DNA of 64,000 nucleotides from Schlesneria paludicola DSM 18645 (GTDB taxonomy: Bacteria; Planctomycetota; Planctomycetia; Planctomycetales; Planctomycetaceae). Location: positions 1,227,683 to 1,291,682 of the forward strand of contig NZ_JH636435.1 of NCBI RefSeq assembly GCF_000255655.1, written 5' to 3'. The position numbers and the translations under genes are program-made. The first letter of the stretch is position 1. Every line of letters begins with the position of its first letter. Positions 62,800 through 64,000 of the stretch are shown here, piece after piece. Below the pieces are notes generated by a model. It worked only from the letters and a program-made list of their open reading frames with translations. It was not told where the DNA came from and made no database searches.

Positions 62800-63244
62800 C
62801 CGGGCGTGCAATAGAAACCGCCCAAGCCTGACTTTGATGAGTCAAATTGTTCAATGCCGTGGCAACAGGCATCCAGACCAGTTCGTGATCCGCTTCGGAT
62901 TCACAAACGTCCGCATCACCCAGTCGAACGAGAAAAAACGTGCATTGCTTGGCAAAGCATCCTTCACCGGGCGCGTTCACATATTCCAGCGCGAATCCCA
63001 ATCTCTCCAGAATCGTCAGTGACCGGCCGCACTCCTCCAGAACTTCGCGCAGCAAGGTCTCTTCAGCGGATTCGCCCTGGCAAGCACCACCGCCTGGAAG
63101 AAACGCTCCTTGTGGCGTCTGCACAATCGCGACGAGATCACCATGATCCTCGTGCCGCAAACAGACGGCATACGATCCGGGTCTCGGCAGATAGACCTCT
63201 TCCGCCGACTGGATCCCGAATTCAAGATACGGTTCCGAGCTCAT
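62765..63244 (-). CDS. Nudix hydrolase
   Basis: A 159-residue Nudix protein. The Nudix box is complete: GGGACQGESAEETLLREVLE followed by ECG, matching GX5EX7REUXEEXG. It has the flanking strands YAVCLRHEDHGDLVAIVQTP and FFLVRLGDADVCESEADHEL. It hydrolyses a nucleoside diphosphate linked to another group; the exact substrate is open (sanitising oxidised nucleotides is common). It overlaps the alpha/beta hydrolase end tail to tail by 35 bp. Confidence 0.9.
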   Translation of the reverse strand: MSSEPYLEFGIQSAEEVYLPRPGSYAVCLRHEDHGDLVAIVQTPQGAFLPGGGACQGESAEETLLREVLEECGRSLTILERLGFALEYVNAPGEGCFAKQCTFFLVRLGDADVCESEADHELVWMPVATALNNLTHQSQAWAVSIARPVISTSARQSSH

Positions 63245-63353
63245 GTTGGAACTCCTTCAAGTCCGTCATCAATCGTTTGACTCCTTTACCTCGCGTCGCA
63301 TTTCGATCATAAAATGCGATCGTGGAAAACGCTTTCGACACTGCAAACTCACG

Positions 63354-64000
63354 ATGAAAAGACCACCCATGATTCTTCTTCGGTTGCTCGCGTTCGGACT
63401 CATCATGGTCACACCCGTCGTCGCTCAAGCTCAGAAGATCGTTGCCCATCGCGGTGCGTCATTTGACGCTCCAGAAAATACGCTCGCGTCGTTTCGACTG
63501 GCATGGGAACAGAACGCAGATGCCATCGAAGGTGATTTTTTTCTGACGAAAGATCAGCAGATTGTCTGCATCCATGACTCCAAGACCAAACGCACTTCGG
63601 GCGTGGAACAAGTGGTGTCGGAATCAACGCTCGAAGAACTCCGCAAACTCGATGTGGGAAGCTGGAAGGATCCCCGCTTCAAAGGCGAAAAAATCCCGAC
63701 GCTCGCCGAAGTGCTGGCGATCATCCCCACCGGAAAGCGAATATATATCGAGATCAAATGCGGTCCCGAGATCGTTCCGTTTCTTGGGCGGGCAATCAAA
63801 CAATCGGGCCTGGCTCCCGAACAAACGATCGTCATTAGCTTCAATGATAAGGTCATCGCCGCCACACGCGAACAGATTCCAGAAATCAAGGCGTATTGGT
63901 TAGCCGGATTCCGTCAAAACGCCCAGACGAAAGTTCTTGAACCCACCGGACAAGAACTGCTTGCCACCGCACTGAAAGTCCACGCGCATGGGATTGACAT
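63354..64000 (+). CDS. Glycerophosphodiester phosphodiesterase, exported (3' end outside window)
   Basis: The frame runs off the window at 64000; 215 residues are present from ATG 63354. The product starts with a signal peptide (MKRPPMILLRLLAFGLIMVT, cleavage near AQA), followed by the GDPD catalytic motif AHRGASFDAPENTLASFRLA (His32, with Glu in the PENT region), DAIEGDFFLTKDQQIVCIHD with the second His, and RIYIEIKCGPEI with a metal-binding Glu. GDPD enzymes cut glycerophosphodiesters into glycerol-3-phosphate and alcohol. The start could also be the Met at codon 6. It is divergent from the Nudix gene. Confidence 0.93.
   Translation, partial: MKRPPMILLRLLAFGLIMVTPVVAQAQKIVAHRGASFDAPENTLASFRLAWEQNADAIEGDFFLTKDQQIVCIHDSKTKRTSGVEQVVSESTLEELRKLDVGSWKDPRFKGEKIPTLAEVLAIIPTGKRIYIEIKCGPEIVPFLGRAIKQSGLAPEQTIVISFNDKVIAATREQIPEIKAYWLAGFRQNAQTKVLEPTGQELLATALKVHAHGID

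Noticed and set aside
1..64000. tRNA, rRNA or CRISPR arrays
   Set aside because: None seen on reading; short repeats found are inverted-repeat elements and palindromes, without regularly spaced direct repeats.

Overview
The window reads as a chromosome segment of a planctomycete, probably a Planctomycetales member of the Schlesneria/Planctomyces type. This rests on recognition of protein style (giant secreted WD40/Ig-like proteins, DUF6268-like outer-membrane proteins, a Cys-rich HEAT/YHS protein, moderately high GC), not on a search. No rRNA, tRNA or CRISPR array was seen.

Bases 1 to about 42,070 hold a nearly complete but divergent type VI secretion (T6SS) locus. The rightward half contains the end of tssK, tssL, a regulatory-looking trio (a 1787-aa WD40/PDZ/Ig-like/caspase-like protein, a 165-aa unknown and a sigma-70-family factor with overlapping reading frames), then tssA, tssB, tssC, hcp, tagJ (impE), a papain/NlpC-like putative amidase, tssE, tssF and tssG. 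The leftward half starts with tssH (clpV) and vgrG, followed by an FHA-DUF4123-like protein, a PAAR protein, a 1752-aa single-pass membrane protein, a truncated TssM-like protein and a 1639-aa single-pass VWA protein. The two halves converge with about 20 bp between tssG and the VWA gene. Two leftward genes for envelope proteins (beta-barrel-like and Cys-rich HEAT/YHS) sit between tssL and the regulatory trio.

The most unusual point is the membrane complex. The TssM homologue has the two N-terminal helices, a degenerate NTPase-like domain without a Walker A motif and the third helix, then stops where the periplasmic half of TssM should begin. No TssJ is visible. It is flanked by two giant paralogous proteins with one N-terminal membrane helix, a caspase-like fold whose catalytic Cys position is Ala, and very large predicted periplasmic parts. 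My inference is that these giants replace the periplasmic TssM/TssJ part of the machine.

Bases 42,700 to 64,000 are ordinary chromosome: a Tat-like thioredoxin, a VF530/DUF2132 protein, a YhaO/SbcD-like protein lacking its metal ligands next to a YhaN/SbcC-like ATPase, two tiny genes (32 aa basic; 34 aa membrane), a DUF6268-like barrel, a secreted M28 peptidase with two PDZ domains, ypeA, a sugar-phosphate isomerase/epimerase, a mannose-6-phosphate-isomerase-like cupin, a FeoB-associated-like Cys-rich protein, a hydroxyacid dehydrogenase, leuB, two secreted alpha/beta hydrolases, a creatininase-family protein, a Nudix hydrolase and the start of a glycerophosphodiester phosphodiesterase.

About 100-bp inverted-repeat elements (MITE-like) occur at five intergenic places. 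One copy has inserted into a second, palindromic repeat and is flanked by a 4-bp direct duplication, so the family has been mobile.
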